From Clostridioides difficile_A (lineage in GTDB: Bacteria > Bacillota > Clostridia > Peptostreptococcales > Peptostreptococcaceae), in assembly GCA_945909635.1 (NCBI GenBank), contig OX246690.1, forward strand, positions 1,612,001-1,676,000: 64,000 nucleotides of DNA. Reading direction: 5' to 3'. Under the pieces are notes generated by a model. The model had not been told where the DNA came from, made no database searches, and saw nothing but the letters and a program-made list of their open reading frames with translations. The position numbers were made by a program, and so were the translations under genes. Below are positions 61,910-64,000 of this stretch, in pieces (position 1 is the stretch's first letter; each line of letters begins with the position of its first letter).

Positions 61910-63121
61910 ATGCAAATTAAAATAGGTAAAGTCATACAAACTCTTAGGAAAGAAAGAAATCTGACTCAAGAGCAATTGGCAAAATTTATAGGGGTTTCAA
62001 CACCAGCAGTATCAAAATGGGAAAGTGGAAATTCTTATCCTGATATAGAATTATTACCACTATTAGCAGATTTTTTTAATGTATCTATTGATAAGCTTAT
62101 GAATTATAAGATTGATTTAAGTGAAGAAGAAGTAATGAAAATTTATCAAGAATTAGAAGCAATTTTTGCTGGGATTGAAATTGATTTATCAACAGAAGAA
62201 CCAAAAGAAGAATGTAAAGAAGACTTAGAATCTGTGAAAAAACTTTCTAATATGTACATAGATAAGTATCCTAAATGTTATTTATTAAAATTAAAGATAT
62301 GCTCACTGTACCAGATGTATTCATATAAATTTGGTAAGAATGAGTTGAACAACAAAGTAAAAGAAACAACAAATATTCTTGAAGATATAGTAAGAAATAC
62401 AGATGATATTCAAATTAAAGAAACAGCACTCATTATATTATCAAATGCATATTATATGTTGGAAGATTATAAAAAGGCAGAGTTGTACTTAAGTATGATA
62501 CATGAACCAATAGGAGATACAAGTGTCAATTTAGCTATGATATATTTAAATCAAAATAGGTTGGAAGAAGCAGAAATATTGCTTCAAAATAAATTGTTCA
62601 CTAATGTATTCAATGTAAGTATGGATTGTAAAGGAATAATTAATATATACAAATATCAATATAAGGAATTAAAGCAAAAATTGGAGGATGGAGATTCTAA
62701 TAAAAAAGTAATAGAGAAAGAAATGGAATATATAAAAGATAAGTTACTAGGGTATGCAAACTTTTCTTTAGAAATAAAAAAAATACTTAGTGAAGATAAA
62801 GGTGCATTTTTTAATATATATATGGATTATATGGAATTATCTTTAACGTTTTTATTTTTTAATATGAAAGAAGAAGCTAAAGAAGCTTTATATAGTTTAA
62901 AAGAAATATTAGAGAAATATCCCATACATGAAAATTTGGATGTTAGCCAAATGAGATTTTTTGATAAAGTAAAATCTAAAAATTCCTATACTTTTAATGT
63001 ATATACGAATCTGTTAATTGTGTTTAGTGATGATAGTTATAATGAACTTAGAGACGAGCCAATTTTTGAGTCTGTAATTGAAAATCTTTTGGAATTAGAG
63101 AAATTGTTAAAAGATAAATAA
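61910..63121 (+). CDS. XRE-family regulator with TPR-like C-terminus
   Basis: 403 residues. The HTH (1-~62: IGKVIQTLRKERNLTQEQLAKFIGVSTPAVSKWESG) is followed by an acidic linker and then tetratricopeptide-like helices (YKKAELYLSMIHEP; NRLEEAEILLQNK; KEEAKEALYSLKEIL). The architecture resembles peptide-pheromone-responsive RRNPP regulators (PlcR/Rgg type) but also common Clostridial XRE-TPR proteins of unknown ligand. GGGAGG precedes ATG. No small pheromone ORF is clear in the 270 bp downstream. Confidence 0.82.
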   Translation: MQIKIGKVIQTLRKERNLTQEQLAKFIGVSTPAVSKWESGNSYPDIELLPLLADFFNVSIDKLMNYKIDLSEEEVMKIYQELEAIFAGIEIDLSTEEPKEECKEDLESVKKLSNMYIDKYPKCYLLKLKICSLYQMYSYKFGKNELNNKVKETTNILEDIVRNTDDIQIKETALIILSNAYYMLEDYKKAELYLSMIHEPIGDTSVNLAMIYLNQNRLEEAEILLQNKLFTNVFNVSMDCKGIINIYKYQYKELKQKLEDGDSNKKVIEKEMEYIKDKLLGYANFSLEIKKILSEDKGAFFNIYMDYMELSLTFLFFNMKEEAKEALYSLKEILEKYPIHENLDVSQMRFFDKVKSKNSYTFNVYTNLLIVFSDDSYNELRDEPIFESVIENLLELEKLLKDK

Positions 63122-63162
63122 TAAATAAAAATTTAATATAAGACTTAAAGATTACTTAAGTT

Positions 63163-63204
63163 AAAGGGAGATGTTTCAACATAAAAATTTGAATTATCTC
63201 CTTT
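63163..63204 (+). terminator. Hairpin after the XRE-TPR gene
   Basis: AAAGGGAGAT (63163-63172) pairs with ATCTCCTTT near 63196-63204, with a further TTCAA/TTGAA pair inside. The T tail is weak. Confidence 0.5.
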
Positions 63205-63304
63205 ATTGTGCGAAAATAGAAAAGAATTTCATAGTATAGTCCAATTTATGGAATAATTCTTTTGTTCAAGGAAAAGGAATCTTTTATTTTATAACATTAA
63301 TTAA

Positions 63305-63343
63305 TATTAAAAAAGCAGCTAATTATAGTGAATCAACTGCTTT
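63305..63343 (-). terminator. Terminator of the final GNAT gene
   Basis: On the minus strand AAGCAG (63343-63338) pairs with CTGCTT (63318-63313) around an 18-nt AT-rich loop, followed by a T run. It is about 50 nt after the GNAT stop. Confidence 0.65.
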
Positions 63344-63391
63344 ATATAATTGTTATGATATTTTGCAAAGTTAAATAGAGAGGGACTGTAT

Positions 63392-63913
63392 CTAGAAATT
63401 CATTACATGGTTCCCTAAGTATTGATTAAACTTATCATATTCCATTTTAGATAGAATTTCTGGATAAGACATTACAACTAGATTATGACCACTAAATTTA
63501 TCTTGGTATGGTGGATGAATATGTTCATAATCATTTGTCTTATATTTTACTCTCTCATAGAAAGCCTTACGTTTGATTGAAATATCATCAATAGGAGGGT
63601 CAATTTCTAGAATAACAGTTTTTCCTCTTTTATTTAGAAGTTCCAATGTTCTTTGCCCATACATATTATTACGCATTTCTGGAAAAATACAAAAATGCTC
63701 TACATAAATAAAGCTTTCTGTTTCCCAACATAAAATTATGCCAACAAACTTGTCTTTATCATAAATTAAATTGAATTGATATTCTTCATTTTCCATAATT
63801 TCTGATTGCAAAGAAGACTTTCTCTGCTCATGAAATGGGAAACTAGTTTTATATAATTCCATAGCTTTATAGTATAATCTATCTTTACTGGTTCTTAAAC
63901 GTTCAAATTTCAT
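63392..63913 (-). CDS. GNAT-family N-acetyltransferase
   Basis: 173 residues. The GNAT core is FVGIILCWETESFIYVEHFCIFPEMRNNMYGQRTLELL, with motif A (about 60-105) and a final strand IEMRNN region altered from the common R-x-x-G-x-G. VILEIDPPIDDISIKRKAFYERV is motif B. The ATG at 63913 has GGGAGGA 6-12 nt upstream; the longer frame from 63931 is rejected. The substrate is unknown. The promoter is at 63959-63987. Confidence 0.82.
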   Translation of the reverse strand: MKFERLRTSKDRLYYKAMELYKTSFPFHEQRKSSLQSEIMENEEYQFNLIYDKDKFVGIILCWETESFIYVEHFCIFPEMRNNMYGQRTLELLNKRGKTVILEIDPPIDDISIKRKAFYERVKYKTNDYEHIHPPYQDKFSGHNLVVMSYPEILSKMEYDKFNQYLGNHVMNF

Positions 63914-63958
63914 TTTGTTCCTCCCAATCATAAAAATTTCTAATCTGCATATGAATTC

Positions 63959-63987
63959 ATTTTATCATAGTCAATATTGGTATACAA
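63959..63987 (-). promoter_or_regulatory. Promoter of the GNAT gene
   Basis: Read on the minus strand: TTGTAT (63987-63982), 17-bp spacer, TAAAAT (63964-63959), about 45 nt before the start. Confidence 0.55.
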
Positions 63988-64000
63988 TGTGTTTTAATCT

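Overview
The window is AT-rich Firmicute DNA with classical Shine-Dalgarno sites (GGAGG). Gene content and order match the chromosome of Clostridioides difficile. The most telling markers are the lysozyme-response cluster pdaV-prsA-csfV-rsiV plus a second RsiV, a complete hisZGCBHAFI run, an Ile T-box ilv cluster followed by the manganese-catalase coat protein CotG, and a reverse rubrerythrin. This identification rests on recognition, not on a database search. I see no rRNA, tRNA, insertion sequence, prophage or CRISPR array. It reads as ordinary core chromosome.

Layout. 0-3.6 kb: the end of an effector-binding regulator, then feoA-feoB (ferrous iron uptake) and an ElaA-like acetyltransferase, both on the minus strand. 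3.8-13 kb: a YybS-like membrane protein, Tyr T-box plus tyrS, a membrane polysaccharide deacetylase (minus strand), an EamA transporter, a reverse rubrerythrin behind a sigma-B-like promoter, a DUF362-ferredoxin protein, dihydroorotase and a GNAT-GrpB fusion. 13-21 kb: a two-component system (minus strand) between a MacAB-like adaptor/ATPase/permease set on the same strand and a divergent BceAB-type transporter. 21-37 kb: a gamma-glutamyltransferase-like enzyme, sulfurtransferase, NfnAB transhydrogenase, a GGDEF-EAL phosphodiesterase, a second BceAB-type pair, a MATE exporter, a Fic-fold protein, an azoreductase, small proteins and a hemolysin III homologue.

37.9-44.4 kb: the histidine operon. 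It is preceded by a 24-codon leader ORF with five consecutive His codons, a hairpin and an intrinsic terminator, which together look like a ribosome-mediated attenuator. hisD is not in the cluster. 45-46.4 kb: an amino acid permease with a sigma-54-like -24/-12 element. 47-51.2 kb: the sigma-V-type lysozyme response, whose last gene encodes a secreted-looking RsiV paralogue without the sigma-binding part. 51.2-56.6 kb: XdhC, a YgjP-like peptidase and the ilv cluster, with a CodY-like box, a consensus promoter and an Ile T-box. 56.8-64 kb: CotG, a YyaL-like thioredoxin-fold protein, a MarR regulator, an alpha/beta hydrolase, an XRE-TPR regulator and a GNAT enzyme.

How the genes work together. 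Three amino-acid systems here are each controlled by a leader RNA of their own specificity: Tyr by T-box, Ile by T-box plus CodY, and His by leader peptide. Several loci serve envelope defence: the deacetylases, PrsA, CsfV/RsiV, and the Bce and MacAB transporters with their two-component system. Redox and anaerobic functions are carried by NfnAB, the rubrerythrin, the DUF362-ferredoxin protein and AzoR. Start codons were moved inward from the longest ORF where a Shine-Dalgarno site clearly favours an internal start.
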